From positions 1 through 30,806 of the forward strand of contig CAMFLJ010000004.1 in the NCBI GenBank assembly GCA_945957335.1: a DNA stretch of 30,806 bases. The letters run 5' to 3'. The position numbers were made by a program, and so were the translations under genes. The notes below the pieces were generated by a model. That model saw nothing but the letters and a program-made list of their open reading frames with translations. It was not told the origin of the DNA and ran no database searches. Every line of letters starts with the position of its first letter. The stretch's first letter is position 1. The stretch comes from an uncultured Actinomycetes bacterium. Lineage in GTDB: Bacteria > Actinomycetota > Acidimicrobiia > Acidimicrobiales > Acidimicrobilacustridaceae. Positions 1 through 9,016 of this stretch are shown piece by piece.

Positions 1-1400
<1,400 letters not shown>

Positions 1401-1417
1401 GCCGGCGCCGACGCACC

Positions 1418-2236
1418 GTGGGCGAGCCCCTCGAGTCGTGCTTCGCCCCTGACCTGCTGGCCGGACGCTCGGCCCTGGTCACGGGCGGCGCCACCGGGAT
1501 CGGCAAGGAGATCTGCCGGGTCCTGGGGCAGCACGGCGCGAGGGTCGCCATGGTGAGCCGCAAGGAGGAGAACCTCCGCGCCGCGTGCGACGAGCTCGCG
1601 GCGGAGGGGATCGACGCCCGCTGGTTCTCGGCCGACGTGCGCGACGCCGCGGCGGTGGCCCAGGTCGTGGCCGGCTGCGCCGACGCCTTCGGACGCCTCG
1701 ACGTCGTGGTCAACAACGCAGCGGGCAACTTCCCGGTGCCCATCAGCGGGCTGTCGCCCAACGGCTTCAAGGCCGTCGTCGACATCGACCTGCTCGGCAC
1801 CTACAACGTCACCAAGGCGGCGTTCGAGGCGTCGCTGAAGGAGCACGGCGGCCAGATCGTGAACATCTCGGCGCCGTTCGAGATGAAGGGCGCCTCGCTG
1901 CAGGCCCACGTCGCCGCGGCCAAGGCCGGGGTCGACTCGCTCACCCGCACCTGTGCGGTGGAGTTCGGGCCCTACGGCATCCGGGTCAACGCGGTGGCGC
2001 CGGGCCACATCTCCGGCACCGAGGGCGTGCGCCGCTTCTCCGAGGCGACCGGGGCCGACACGAGCGACGAGCACCGGGCCAACAACCCGCTGGGGGTCAG
2101 CGGCCACGGCCAGGACATCGCCTACACGGTGCTGTTCCTCTGCTCGCCGGCGGCGCGCTTCATCAGCGGCCAGGTCATCGCCGTCGACGGTGGCGGCACG
2201 GCCGACCAGCTGAAGATGGGTCTGGGCAGGGTCTGA
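1418..2236 (+). CDS. SDR family 2,4-dienoyl-CoA reductase-like oxidoreductase (DECR2/PECR type)
   Basis: Short-chain dehydrogenase of 272 residues with a GTG start at 1418. The N-terminal Rossmann motif TGGATGIG sits at residues 22-29 and NNAAGNF at 99-105. The C-terminal half matches peroxisomal 2,4-dienoyl-CoA reductase in style: HVAAAKAGVD with Lys169, then GPYGIRVNAVAPG and the diagnostic HISGTEGVRRF at 198-207. The classical YxxxK tyrosine is absent, as in DECR-type enzymes, which place their catalytic tyrosine elsewhere. The expected role is NADPH-dependent reduction of 2,4-dienoyl-CoA or trans-2-enoyl-CoA esters. An enoyl-CoA hydratase follows after 42 bases on the same strand, which fits unsaturated acyl-CoA oxidation. 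The Shine-Dalgarno is weak. The exact substrate is inferred, the family is clear. Confidence 0.85.
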   Translation: MGEPLESCFAPDLLAGRSALVTGGATGIGKEICRVLGQHGARVAMVSRKEENLRAACDELAAEGIDARWFSADVRDAAAVAQVVAGCADAFGRLDVVVNNAAGNFPVPISGLSPNGFKAVVDIDLLGTYNVTKAAFEASLKEHGGQIVNISAPFEMKGASLQAHVAAAKAGVDSLTRTCAVEFGPYGIRVNAVAPGHISGTEGVRRFSEATGADTSDEHRANNPLGVSGHGQDIAYTVLFLCSPAARFISGQVIAVDGGGTADQLKMGLGRV

Positions 2237-2278
2237 GCGTCGGGGCCGTCGTGGTCCCGGCCGACACGAGGGGGAGCC

Positions 2279-3109
2279 ATGGGGGAGTCGCACGGGGTGC
2301 GCTGGGAGATCGACGGGCGCGTGGCCCGGGTGGTCCTCGACCTGCCGCCGGTCAACATCGTCGGCGCCGACCTGATCGTCGGGCTCCACTCGCTGCTGCC
2401 GGCGCTGGCCGAGGCCGAGGTCACCGTGGCGGTGTTCCGCAGCGCCGACCCGGACTTCTTCCTCATGCACGGCGACGTCGAGATGCTCGTGCAGGTGCCG
2501 GCGTCGGAGCCGGTGGAGGCCACCGAGCCCAACATCGCGGCGGCGCTGTTCCAGCAGCTGCACACCGCGCCCTACCTCACGATCGGGGCCATCGACGGTG
2601 CCGCGCGCGGTGGTGGGTGCGAGCTGCTCTCGGCCCTCGACATCCGCATCGGCACGCCCCGCACGGTGATCGGCCAGCCCGAGGTGCCGATGGGCATCAT
2701 CCCTGGCGCGGGTGGCACCACGAGGTGGCCCCACATCGCAGGCCGGGCCCGGGCGCTCGAGATCATCCTCACCGGGCGCGACCTCGACGCCGAGGAGGCC
2801 CTGGCCGTGGGCTGGCTCGACGAGCTCGTGGCCGTCGACGAGCTCGACGCGCGGGTCGACGCCCTGGCGGCCCGGGTCGGGGCCATGCCGCCGGCGTCGG
2901 TGGCGGCGGCCAAGCGCGTGGTCGACCGCTCGCTCCGCGACGGCGTCGTCGACTCGACCCTGGCCGGCGAGACCGACGAGATGGGCCGGCTCACCGCATC
3001 GGGCGCCCACATCGAGCCGATGCGGCGCTTCCTCGCCGCCGGAGGTCAGACGCGCGAGGCCGAGACCGGCTCCGTCGAGCCGCTCATCGAGGCGATGCTG
3101 CGGGGCTGA
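2279..3109 (+). CDS. Enoyl-CoA hydratase/isomerase (crotonase) family protein
   Basis: Crotonase-fold protein of 276 residues. ATG 2279 is preceded by a GAGGGGGA ribosome site. The core motif GAARGGGCELLSALDIR (107-123) and the following GQPEVPMGIIPGAGGTTR (132-149) match hydratases. Both glutamates that act on water in rat enoyl-CoA hydratase appear conserved, as Glu115 and Glu135. This supports hydration of trans-2-enoyl-CoA over thioesterase or dehalogenase activity. The first oxyanion-hole segment is the less usual FFLMHGDVEML (60-70). It lies 42 bases after the DECR2-like SDR, so the two probably form a beta-oxidation operon. It ends 4 bases before a convergent gene. It is one of six genes here starting ATGGGGGA. 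Confidence 0.9.
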   Translation: MGESHGVRWEIDGRVARVVLDLPPVNIVGADLIVGLHSLLPALAEAEVTVAVFRSADPDFFLMHGDVEMLVQVPASEPVEATEPNIAAALFQQLHTAPYLTIGAIDGAARGGGCELLSALDIRIGTPRTVIGQPEVPMGIIPGAGGTTRWPHIAGRARALEIILTGRDLDAEEALAVGWLDELVAVDELDARVDALAARVGAMPPASVAAAKRVVDRSLRDGVVDSTLAGETDEMGRLTASGAHIEPMRRFLAAGGQTREAETGSVEPLIEAMLRG

Positions 3110-3113
3110 GGCG

Positions 3114-4382
3114 TCAGGTGCCGGCCGACGGGGCTCCGGCGCCGTCGGCCGTGCCGTAGATCAGCGCGATCAGGCGTCGGCCGAGGTCGACCGCCGGAGC
3201 GGTCATCTTGGCGTCGGGGGCGGCGTTCAGGTTGCTCCAGGCGACGACCGTGATCTGGCGGTCGGGGTCGTAGCCCATGAACGAGTTGAAGCCGGGCAGC
3301 TCGCCGGTGTGGCCGAACATGGGCCCGAGCTGCGCCAGGGCGAAGCCGTACTTCGGAGCGCTCGGGTTGGTGGGATCGATGGGCTGCACGCTGGCGAGCC
3401 GGGCCTGCTGCCCAGCGGCGCTGAGCAGGCGCCCGGACCCGAGCGCCTCCACCCAGGTGGCCAGATCCTCGATCGTGGAGATGCCCGAGCCGGCCGACCA
3501 GGCCCAGGAGGGGTTCTCGTCGGTGACGTCGGCGGGCACGAACGAGCCGTCGGCGGCCGCGGCCTGGCGGGCGGCGGAGAGCGGCTCCATGGTCTCGACG
3601 TTCGAGCCGAACATGTAGCCCTGCGGGTGGGGGCCGGGGATCGAGTTGTCGGTGGTGGCCGGGAACGAGGTCTGGGTGAGGCCGAGGGGCTCGAAGAGGC
3701 GGGTCTGGAAGACGTCGGCCAGGGGCTTGCCGTCGATCTGCTCGGCGATCAGGCCGAGCAGGATCGTGTTGGTGTTGGAGTAGTGGTAGCCCTGGCCGGG
3801 CGGGAAGTACGGCGGGTTGGCGAAGGCCATGTCGAGCAGCTCCTGCTGCGTCCAGGCCTTGGTGGGGTCGTCGTCGAGGGTCCGGTTGAGCTGCTCGGTC
3901 TCGCTGTAGTTGAACAGCCCGCTGCGCATGTCGAGCAGCTGCGCGATGGTGATGTTCTGCCCGTTCGGCACGTCGGAGCGGTACTTCGAGACCGGGTCGT
4001 CGAGGGCGATCCGGCCCTCGTCGACCATCTGCAGGATCACCGTGCCGGTCATGGTCTTGGTGTTCGAGCCGATGCGGACGTGGTCGTCGACGCTCACGGG
4101 TGTGGTGCCCTGCCACTCGGTGGTGCCGTGGGCCGAGGTGAGGGTGCCCTCGGGGCTGCGCAGCAGCACGACCAGGCCGGGGGTCTTCGTCGCACTGGCC
4201 ACGTCGGCGACGAGCTGGTCGAGGGTGGCCTGGTCGATCGAGGCGACGCCGGTGGCCGTGACCGCGGTGGTGGCGGGACCGGTCGAGCTGCTCGTGCCCG
4301 ACGAGCAGCCGACGGCCAGCAGGCCGACCGCGAGGGTGGTGGCGACGAGCGCGGTGGCTCGGGTGCGTCGAGTGCGGGGCAC
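3114..4382 (-). CDS. Serine hydrolase lipoprotein, beta-lactamase class C / D-alanyl-D-alanine carboxypeptidase-like (S12)
   Basis: 422 residues with a GTG start at 4382, chosen because AGGAGG (4387-4392) precedes it and it leaves a clean lipoprotein signal. That signal is an arginine-rich start, a hydrophobic stretch and the lipobox LLAVGC, with the lipidated cysteine at residue 26. The active-site triad of serine penicillin-recognising enzymes is complete: SNTK (106-109), YSN (201-203) and HTG (358-360). It is probably anchored on the outer face of the membrane and hydrolyses peptides, esters or beta-lactams. The family is too broad to fix a substrate, and resistance should not be assumed. 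An in-frame ATG exists at 4412 but would push the signal peptide inward. It is convergent with the enoyl-CoA hydratase. Confidence 0.9.
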   Translation of the reverse strand: MPRTRRTRATALVATTLAVGLLAVGCSSGTSSSTGPATTAVTATGVASIDQATLDQLVADVASATKTPGLVVLLRSPEGTLTSAHGTTEWQGTTPVSVDDHVRIGSNTKTMTGTVILQMVDEGRIALDDPVSKYRSDVPNGQNITIAQLLDMRSGLFNYSETEQLNRTLDDDPTKAWTQQELLDMAFANPPYFPPGQGYHYSNTNTILLGLIAEQIDGKPLADVFQTRLFEPLGLTQTSFPATTDNSIPGPHPQGYMFGSNVETMEPLSAARQAAAADGSFVPADVTDENPSWAWSAGSGISTIEDLATWVEALGSGRLLSAAGQQARLASVQPIDPTNPSAPKYGFALAQLGPMFGHTGELPGFNSFMGYDPDRQITVVAWSNLNAAPDAKMTAPAVDLGRRLIALIYGTADGAGAPSAGT

Positions 4383-4442
4383 GGATCCTCCTGATGGTGC
4401 GATGTGCAGCATTCTGCTCCACCGCCACGCCCAGGGGGCGAG

Positions 4443-5504
4443 TCAGGCGCCGGTGACGGCCTCGCGTTCCAGGAGGGCCCGCTTGCGCTCGACCCCCCAG
4501 CGGTATCCGGAGAGGCCGCCGTCGGTGCGCACGACCCGGTGGCACGGCACGGCGACGGCCACGGTGTTGGCGGCGCACGCGCCAGCCACCGCCCGCACCG
4601 ACGACGGGGCGCCGATGGCGGCGGCCAGCTCGGCGTAGGTGGTGGTGCTCCCGGCCGGGATCGCCCGCAGGGCCTGCCACACCCGCTCCTGGAAGGCGGT
4701 GCCGCGGATGTCGAGGTCGAGCCGGTCGCCGGTGGACGTGCCGTCGACGACCGCGACGGCGAGGGCGACCGAGCGGTCGAACCCGGTGTCGCCGGCGACG
4801 AGCTCGGCGGCGTGGAAGCGCTGCTGGAAGCGGCCGAGCAGCTCGTCGGGGTCGTCACCGAGGTCGATGGCGCAGACGCCGCGATCGGTGGCGGCGACGA
4901 GCACCGGGCCGAGCGAGGAGTCGGCCACCGCGACCCGGATGCGCTCGCCGGCCCCGCCCGCCCGGAAGCGGCTGGGCACCATGCCGAGCCGGCCGGACGA
5001 GTCGGCGGCCAGGCGGGCGGCGGTGCCGTAGCCGGCCTCGTAGGCGGCGTCGCTGACCGGGGCGCCCTGCTCGAGGCGGTCGGCGACGCGCCGGGCACGG
5101 AGCTGCTCGGCGTAGGCCCGCGGTGACACCCCGGTGGCCGCCCGGAACGTGCGCTGCAGGTGGTAGGGGCTGACGCCGAGCTCGGCGCCGAGCTCGGCCA
5201 GGGTCGGCACCCGCTCGGACCGCTCGATCAGCCGGCAGGCACCGGCGACGAGCTCGGCGGCCGGGTCGGGTGCGCCGGCATCGCCGGGGCGGCATCGCAG
5301 GCACGCCCGGAAGCCGGCGCCCTCCGCCTCCGCCGGCGAGTCGTGGAACTCGACGTTGCCTCGCCGGGGCCGGCGGGAGGAGCAACCGGGGCGGCAGTAC
5401 ACGCCCGTGGTCCGCACCGCGTAGACCCACCCGGTGTCGGCGGTGGCGTCCCGTGCCACCACCGCCTCCCAGCGGCGCTCGTCCTGTGTCGACACGTCGT
5501 CCAT
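4443..5504 (-). CDS. ada: Ada: bifunctional methylated-DNA repair methyltransferase and transcriptional activator
   Basis: 353 residues, almost the length of E. coli Ada (354). The N-terminal domain has the four zinc cysteines of the phosphotriester acceptor (Cys37, Cys41, Cys68, Cys71) inside RTTGVYCRPGC and CLRCRPG. An AraC-type helix-turn-helix region follows at about residues 85-175 (LAELGAELGVSPYHLQRTF). The C-terminal O6-methylguanine methyltransferase domain carries VPCHRVV, with the acceptor cysteine at 321. It removes methyl groups irreversibly from DNA and, once methylated, should activate alkylation-response genes. ATG 5504 was chosen because the conserved domain begins directly after it. 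There is no clear Shine-Dalgarno, and CACCCT lies 6 bases upstream. All key residues are present, so the call is firm. Confidence 0.95.
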   Translation of the reverse strand: MDDVSTQDERRWEAVVARDATADTGWVYAVRTTGVYCRPGCSSRRPRRGNVEFHDSPAEAEGAGFRACLRCRPGDAGAPDPAAELVAGACRLIERSERVPTLAELGAELGVSPYHLQRTFRAATGVSPRAYAEQLRARRVADRLEQGAPVSDAAYEAGYGTAARLAADSSGRLGMVPSRFRAGGAGERIRVAVADSSLGPVLVAATDRGVCAIDLGDDPDELLGRFQQRFHAAELVAGDTGFDRSVALAVAVVDGTSTGDRLDLDIRGTAFQERVWQALRAIPAGSTTTYAELAAAIGAPSSVRAVAGACAANTVAVAVPCHRVVRTDGGLSGYRWGVERKRALLEREAVTGA

Positions 5505-5517
5505 GGGCCCAGGGTGC

Positions 5518-5535
5518 CCCACCGCCTCCGGTGGG
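5518..5535 (-). terminator. Hairpin between DUF2510 gene and ada
   Basis: CCCACCG, a 4-base loop (CCTC), then CGGTGGG: a perfect 7-bp GC-rich stem 35 bases past the stop of the upstream minus-strand gene and just before ada. There is no T-run on the minus strand. This is a plausible GC-type terminator or pause site; termination is inferred. Confidence 0.45.
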
Positions 5536-5569
5536 CGCACCCCGTTCCTTGCGGTCGAACTCGGCCGGG

Positions 5570-6328
5570 TCAGCTCACGTTGGTGATGCTCAGCGAGTTG
5601 TTGTCGACCTCGAAGGTGACCGTCTCGTTGGAGTCGGTCTTGCAGGTGAACGTGAGGCCGTCCTTCACGATGACGACCGGTGCGGCGAGCGTGCACGACG
5701 TGATGTTGACCGTCGGGTCGATGGCGTCGATCACCGGCTGGGCCTGCTTCGCGGCCAGCTTGGCGTCGAGGATCACCTGGCTCGAACTGGCGTCGTCGAC
5801 GGTCACCGTGTTGCCCGAGACCGTGCCGTAGATGGTGGCCTGGAGCGGCTCGGCCAGGCCCTGGATGGTGATCGTGCACTTGGTGGTGAAGGGCCCGTCG
5901 CTGCTCGACACCGAGTCGCAGTCGGCCTTCGAGACGGTGACGTCGAGGCCCTGCGAGCTGTAGTTGGCCTCGAGCGCCCCCGGGAGGTTCTTCTCGACGA
6001 CGTCGGTGGCGCTGTCACCCAGGAAGGCGACGGCGGCGACGGCGATGATGACCAGCAGGACGAGGCCACCGAGGACGCCGAGCACGATCCAGAGCGCCTT
6101 GTTGCTCTTCTTCGGCGGCGCCGCCACGGGCGGGGCCATGGGAGGAGGAGCCATCGGTGCCGCCGCCGCGGCCGCGGGCGGCGGGGTGGGTGGTGCCGGA
6201 GGAGCGGCCGGAGCGGCCGGAGCGGCGGCGCCCGGGGCGCGCTGCTCGGTCCACGCGTTGCCGTCCCAGTAGCGCTGCTGACCGGGCTGCTCGGGATCGT
6301 CGTACCAACCTGCGGGGGTGCCGTCCAT
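5570..6328 (-). CDS. DUF2510 - transmembrane - DUF4333-like protein
   Basis: 252 residues with three parts. Residues 5-28 carry the DUF2510 signature (GWYDDP, then RYWDGNAWTEQ). Residues 31-73 are a proline/alanine-rich linker, encoded partly by short tandem GGAGCGGCC repeats near 6198-6224. One strong membrane helix spans about 78-104. The extracytoplasmic region after it has two cysteine-containing segments resembling DUF4333, commonly found outside the membrane in actinobacteria. Topology is probably inside for DUF2510 and outside for the C-terminus. The molecular function is unknown. ATG 6328 is preferred over an in-frame ATG at 6337, because TAGGGT sits 7 bases before it, as expected for a leaderless message. 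The domain layout is clear and the role is open. Confidence 0.85.
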   Translation of the reverse strand: MDGTPAGWYDDPEQPGQQRYWDGNAWTEQRAPGAAAPAAPAAPPAPPTPPPAAAAAAPMAPPPMAPPVAAPPKKSNKALWIVLGVLGGLVLLVIIAVAAVAFLGDSATDVVEKNLPGALEANYSSQGLDVTVSKADCDSVSSSDGPFTTKCTITIQGLAEPLQATIYGTVSGNTVTVDDASSSQVILDAKLAAKQAQPVIDAIDPTVNITSCTLAAPVVIVKDGLTFTCKTDSNETVTFEVDNNSLSITNVS

Positions 6329-6335
6329 GGCGCGC

Positions 6336-6341
6336 ACCCTA
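6336..6341 (-). promoter_or_regulatory. Putative leaderless -10 element (TAGGGT)
   Basis: On the minus strand TAGGGT is followed by 7 bases and then the ATG of the DUF2510 gene, with no Shine-Dalgarno. The same TAGGGT-N7-ATG layout occurs before the SMP-30 gene. Confidence 0.5.
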
Positions 6342-6391
6342 CAAGTACCGCTGTGCGTCGGCCCGGGACCTTCGTCGTGTCCTGAGCCGGC

Positions 6392-7288
6392 TCAGTGTTG
6401 GAGCACGAGGCCCGAGCGTGGCCACTCGAGCTTCGCCAGCCGCCCGCTGGCCGACAACGTGACCCAGGCGGTGCGGTGGCGGTGCCCGCCGAAGGCCACG
6501 TTGGTGGTCATCGCGTCGGGCGTGGCGACGTGCTCCACCTCCCCGTCGGGGCGGACGACGCAGAGCCCGTGCTGGATGGCGGCCACCACGACCGTGCCGT
6601 CCTCCTCGACCGCGAGGGAGTCGAAGTGGTCGGAGGTCGAGACCACGATGCGGTGGGCGCCGACCTCGCCGGGGGCGGTGACGTCCCAGGCGTGGAGGCG
6701 GCCGGTGTAGGTCTCGGCCACGTAGACGGTGCTGCCGTCGGGCGAGAGGCCGATGCCGTTGGGGCCGAGCAGGCCCTGCGCGGCGCGCCGCAGGCCCGAG
6801 CCGTCGGCCCTGGCGTAGTAGACGGCGCCGCGGTCCTGGGTGCGGGCACCGGTCTTGCCGAAGTCGGTGAACCAGAAGCCGCCGTGGGCGTCGAAGACGA
6901 TGTCGTTGGGGCCGAGGAACGGCTCACCGTCGATGTCGTCGAGCAGGCGGGTCACCGCCCCGGTGCCGAGGTCGATGCGGTCGACCCAGCCGCCGGTGAA
7001 GTCGGGCGGCCGGTTGCTGCCGGTCTCGTCGATCGGGAGGATCATCCCGGCGATCTCCGACCACGAAAACCCGCCGTTGTTCACGACGTAGAGCGCGCCG
7101 TCGGGACCGACCGCCGCCCCGTTGGGCCCGCCGCCGACGTCGGCGACGAGCGACGTCGAGCCGTCGGTGTGGACCCGGGTGACCCGACCGCCGCGCACCT
7201 CGACGACGACGACGTCGCCGTCGGGCAGCACGACCGGGCCCTCCGGGAAGGCGAGCCCGCTGGTGACGATGCTGACGTCTTCCCCCAT
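6392..7288 (-). CDS. SMP-30/gluconolactonase/LRE family protein
   Basis: 298-residue six-bladed beta-propeller hydrolase of the SMP-30/gluconolactonase family, which uses a divalent metal to open lactones or related esters. The four expected metal ligands can be placed: Glu16 (FPEGP), Asn128 (GPNDI), Asn177 (GPNGIGLSPDG) and Asp223 (FDSLAVEEDG). There is no signal peptide, so it is probably cytoplasmic. It lies 54 bases downstream of a zinc alcohol dehydrogenase on the same strand. That pairing would suit oxidation of a polyol or lactol followed by lactone hydrolysis, but the substrate is not readable from sequence. Its start is ATGGGGGA, with TAGGGT 7 bases upstream and no Shine-Dalgarno. 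Confidence 0.88.
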   Translation of the reverse strand: MGEDVSIVTSGLAFPEGPVVLPDGDVVVVEVRGGRVTRVHTDGSTSLVADVGGGPNGAAVGPDGALYVVNNGGFSWSEIAGMILPIDETGSNRPPDFTGGWVDRIDLGTGAVTRLLDDIDGEPFLGPNDIVFDAHGGFWFTDFGKTGARTQDRGAVYYARADGSGLRRAAQGLLGPNGIGLSPDGSTVYVAETYTGRLHAWDVTAPGEVGAHRIVVSTSDHFDSLAVEEDGTVVVAAIQHGLCVVRPDGEVEHVATPDAMTTNVAFGGHRHRTAWVTLSASGRLAKLEWPRSGLVLQH

Positions 7289-7295
7289 GGCGCGG

Positions 7296-7301
7296 ACCCT
7301 A
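7296..7301 (-). promoter_or_regulatory. Putative leaderless -10 element (TAGGGT)
   Basis: TAGGGT on the minus strand sits 7 bases before the ATG at 7288, with no ribosome site in between. It implies the SMP-30 gene can be transcribed separately from the upstream dehydrogenase. Confidence 0.5.
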
Positions 7302-7342
7302 CGCGTCGATGCGTCGGCGTGCTCGGGAGACGCGGCCGTCGC

Positions 7343-8374
7343 TCAGTGCGAGGGGTCGACCAGCACCTTGAGCAGGCCCTTGTCGGCGTCGGCCAGGTCG
7401 GCCATGGCGGCGTCGAGCTCGTCGAGCCCGACGGTGGCCGAGTGCAGCGGCTCGACCACGAGCGAGCCCTCGTCGAGCATCGCGATCACCCGGTCGAAGT
7501 CGTCGCGGGTGTGGGCGAGCGACGCCGACACCGTGATCTCGCGGATCAGCCACAGGCCGGGCGTCACGGTCACCGGCAGCGACGACACGCCGATCATGGT
7601 CACCCAGCCGCCGGTGCGGGCGAGGGCGACGGCGGAGTCGAGGGCGGCGCCGCTGCCGGCGCAGTCGAGGATCACGTCGGCCCCGAGGCCCTGGGTGAGG
7701 TCGCGGGTGAGCGCCATGGCGTCGGCGCCCGGCGCCACCACGTGGTCGGCGCCGAGCGTGGCGGCCATGCGCCGGCGGTCGTCGTTCGGCTCGACGGCCA
7801 CCACGTGGCGGGCCCCGGCCTTGCGGGCGAGCTGGACGGCGACGAGCCCGATGGGCCCACAGCCCTGCACGACCACGAGGTCGTCGGGGCCGATCGGCGT
7901 GCGGCCCACGCCGTGGTGGGCCACCGAGCTGGGCTCGATCTGGCCGGCGGCCTCGGGGCTGAGGGTGACGGGGACGGGGATGAGGCGGCGGGCGTCGACC
8001 GCGATGCGCGGGGCGAAGCCGCCGTGGGGCGGCGGCGCCTCGCCGTTGGGGCCGCGCAGGTCCATGATCCCGAGGCAGTTGGCCGGGCGGCCGGCCCGGC
8101 ACTGGGCGCAGGTGCCGCACGCCTCGGGTGCGCCGCTGACGACTCGGTCGCCCACTGCGAGGTGCACGCCCTCGCCGACCTCGACCACGTGGCCGCACCA
8201 CTCGTGGCCATGGAGGAACGGCGTGTAGGGACCGCCCGTCTTGTAGGCCGAGACGTCGGTGCCGCACACACCGCAGCGCTCGATGGCCACCACCGCGTGG
8301 CCGGGGGCGGCGACCGGCTCGGGCATGTCGAGCAGCTCGAGGGTGCGCTCGCCGGTGATCATCCCTGCCTTCAT
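7343..8374 (-). CDS. Zinc-dependent alcohol dehydrogenase (MDR family, threonine/sorbitol dehydrogenase-like)
   Basis: 343-residue medium-chain dehydrogenase. Catalytic zinc ligands are Cys37 (GVCGTD), His57 and Glu58 (HGHEW). The structural zinc site is complete (Cys86, Cys89, Cys92, Cys100 in CGTCAQCRAGRPANC). The coenzyme fold shows GCGPIGLVAVQLARKAG. It should oxidise a secondary or primary alcohol with NAD(P). It is followed by an SMP-30 lactonase on the same strand, so a sugar- or polyol-type substrate is possible, as inference only. ATG 8374 gives the conserved MKAG-type N-terminus. TATGGT lies 8 bases upstream and there is no Shine-Dalgarno. It is divergent from the UGSC cassette across about 100 bases. 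Confidence 0.9.
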   Translation of the reverse strand: MKAGMITGERTLELLDMPEPVAAPGHAVVAIERCGVCGTDVSAYKTGGPYTPFLHGHEWCGHVVEVGEGVHLAVGDRVVSGAPEACGTCAQCRAGRPANCLGIMDLRGPNGEAPPPHGGFAPRIAVDARRLIPVPVTLSPEAAGQIEPSSVAHHGVGRTPIGPDDLVVVQGCGPIGLVAVQLARKAGARHVVAVEPNDDRRRMAATLGADHVVAPGADAMALTRDLTQGLGADVILDCAGSGAALDSAVALARTGGWVTMIGVSSLPVTVTPGLWLIREITVSASLAHTRDDFDRVIAMLDEGSLVVEPLHSATVGLDELDAAMADLADADKGLLKVLVDPSH

Positions 8375-8382
8375 CGCCGCGG

Positions 8383-8388
8383 ACCATA
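8383..8388 (-). promoter_or_regulatory. Putative leaderless -10 element (TATGGT) of the alcohol dehydrogenase
   Basis: TATGGT on the minus strand is 8 bases before ATG 8374, and no Shine-Dalgarno is present. Confidence 0.45.
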
Positions 8389-8435
8389 GCCACACGTCCG
8401 GGCCGGTGCTGGTGGTGCGGGCCCCCGGACGGTCC

Positions 8436-8441
8436 TACGCT
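8436..8441 (+). promoter_or_regulatory. Possible -10 element (TACGCT) for the UGSC cassette
   Basis: TACGCT lies 35 bases before the UGSC-family start, giving a leader of about 28 bases that contains GGGGAGGGGG. The same hexamer occurs upstream of the HD-domain gene (20507-20512). No convincing -35 was found, so this is tentative. Confidence 0.35.
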
Positions 8442-8476
8442 CCGGGCATCGTCTCGAACAGGGGAGGGGGCTCCCG

Positions 8477-9016
8477 ATGACCATCGTGACGCTCGATCCG
8501 ACCACGCCCGCGCCCGGCGACACCGCCGCGTTCTCGATGGCCCCGCGCCCGGTGTCGCTCGAGGGCCAGACCCTCGGCATCGTGGCCAACGGCCTGGGCC
8601 GCTCGGAGCTGATGTTCGACGCGCTCGCCGAGCAGCTCGTGAAGTGGGACGACCTCGCCGGCAGCGTGAAGGTGGTGAAGCCCAGCGTGGCGGTGCCACC
8701 GTGGCCCGACCAGTGGCAGCAGATCACCGACGGCGCCACCGTGGCCGTCACCGGCTTCGGTGGGTGCGGCAGCTGCTCCACCCGCAGCATGCGCGACGCC
8801 CTCGACCTCGAGGCGGCCGGCATCCCCGCGGTGTGCATCGTGCACGAGGCGCTGGTGCCGGCCGTGCAGGCCCTGTGCCGGCTGCTCGGCGCCGCCGACT
8901 ACCCGTTCGTCACCATCGGCTACCCGCTGAACCCCACGGCGATGTGGGACGAGGACGAGGCCGCCGCGGTGGCCGCGCTCGTCGTCGACGGGGTGCGCGA
9001 GCGGCTCACCCGATGA
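8477..9016 (+). CDS. UGSC-family protein, cysteine form (CGSC motif)
   Basis: 179 residues. The segment TGFGGCGSCSTRSMRDALD (92-110) matches what I recall of the UGSC (seleno)protein family. There the first residue of the motif is selenocysteine in some members; here it is Cys97 (codon TGC 8765-8767), with Cys100 completing a CxxC pair. The rest looks like an alpha/beta fold: TLGIVANGLGRSELMFDALAE near the N-terminus, then GIPAVCIVHEAL and YPFVTIGYPLNPTAMW. No signal peptide or membrane helix. The biochemical role of the family is not established to my knowledge; thiol/selenol redox chemistry is an inference from CxxC. GGGGAGGGGG precedes ATG 8477. The stop overlaps the next start as ATGA, so the two are translationally coupled. 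Confidence 0.8.
   Translation: MTIVTLDPTTPAPGDTAAFSMAPRPVSLEGQTLGIVANGLGRSELMFDALAEQLVKWDDLAGSVKVVKPSVAVPPWPDQWQQITDGATVAVTGFGGCGSCSTRSMRDALDLEAAGIPAVCIVHEALVPAVQALCRLLGAADYPFVTIGYPLNPTAMWDEDEAAAVAALVVDGVRERLTR

Noticed and set aside
3114..4382. Calling the serine hydrolase a true antibiotic-resistance beta-lactamase
   Set aside because: Its SxxK, YSN and HTG motifs are shared by esterases and peptidases of the same fold; sequence alone does not support resistance.
6190..6230. Short tandem repeats of GGAGCGGCC, considered as a repeat element
   Set aside because: They encode the Pro/Ala linker of the DUF2510 protein in frame; ordinary low-complexity coding sequence.
6395..8389. 664-codon plus-strand open frame opposite the SMP-30 and alcohol dehydrogenase genes
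   Set aside because: Antisense frame of two conserved enzymes; the translation is repetitive Val/Asp/Gly/His without any family signature.
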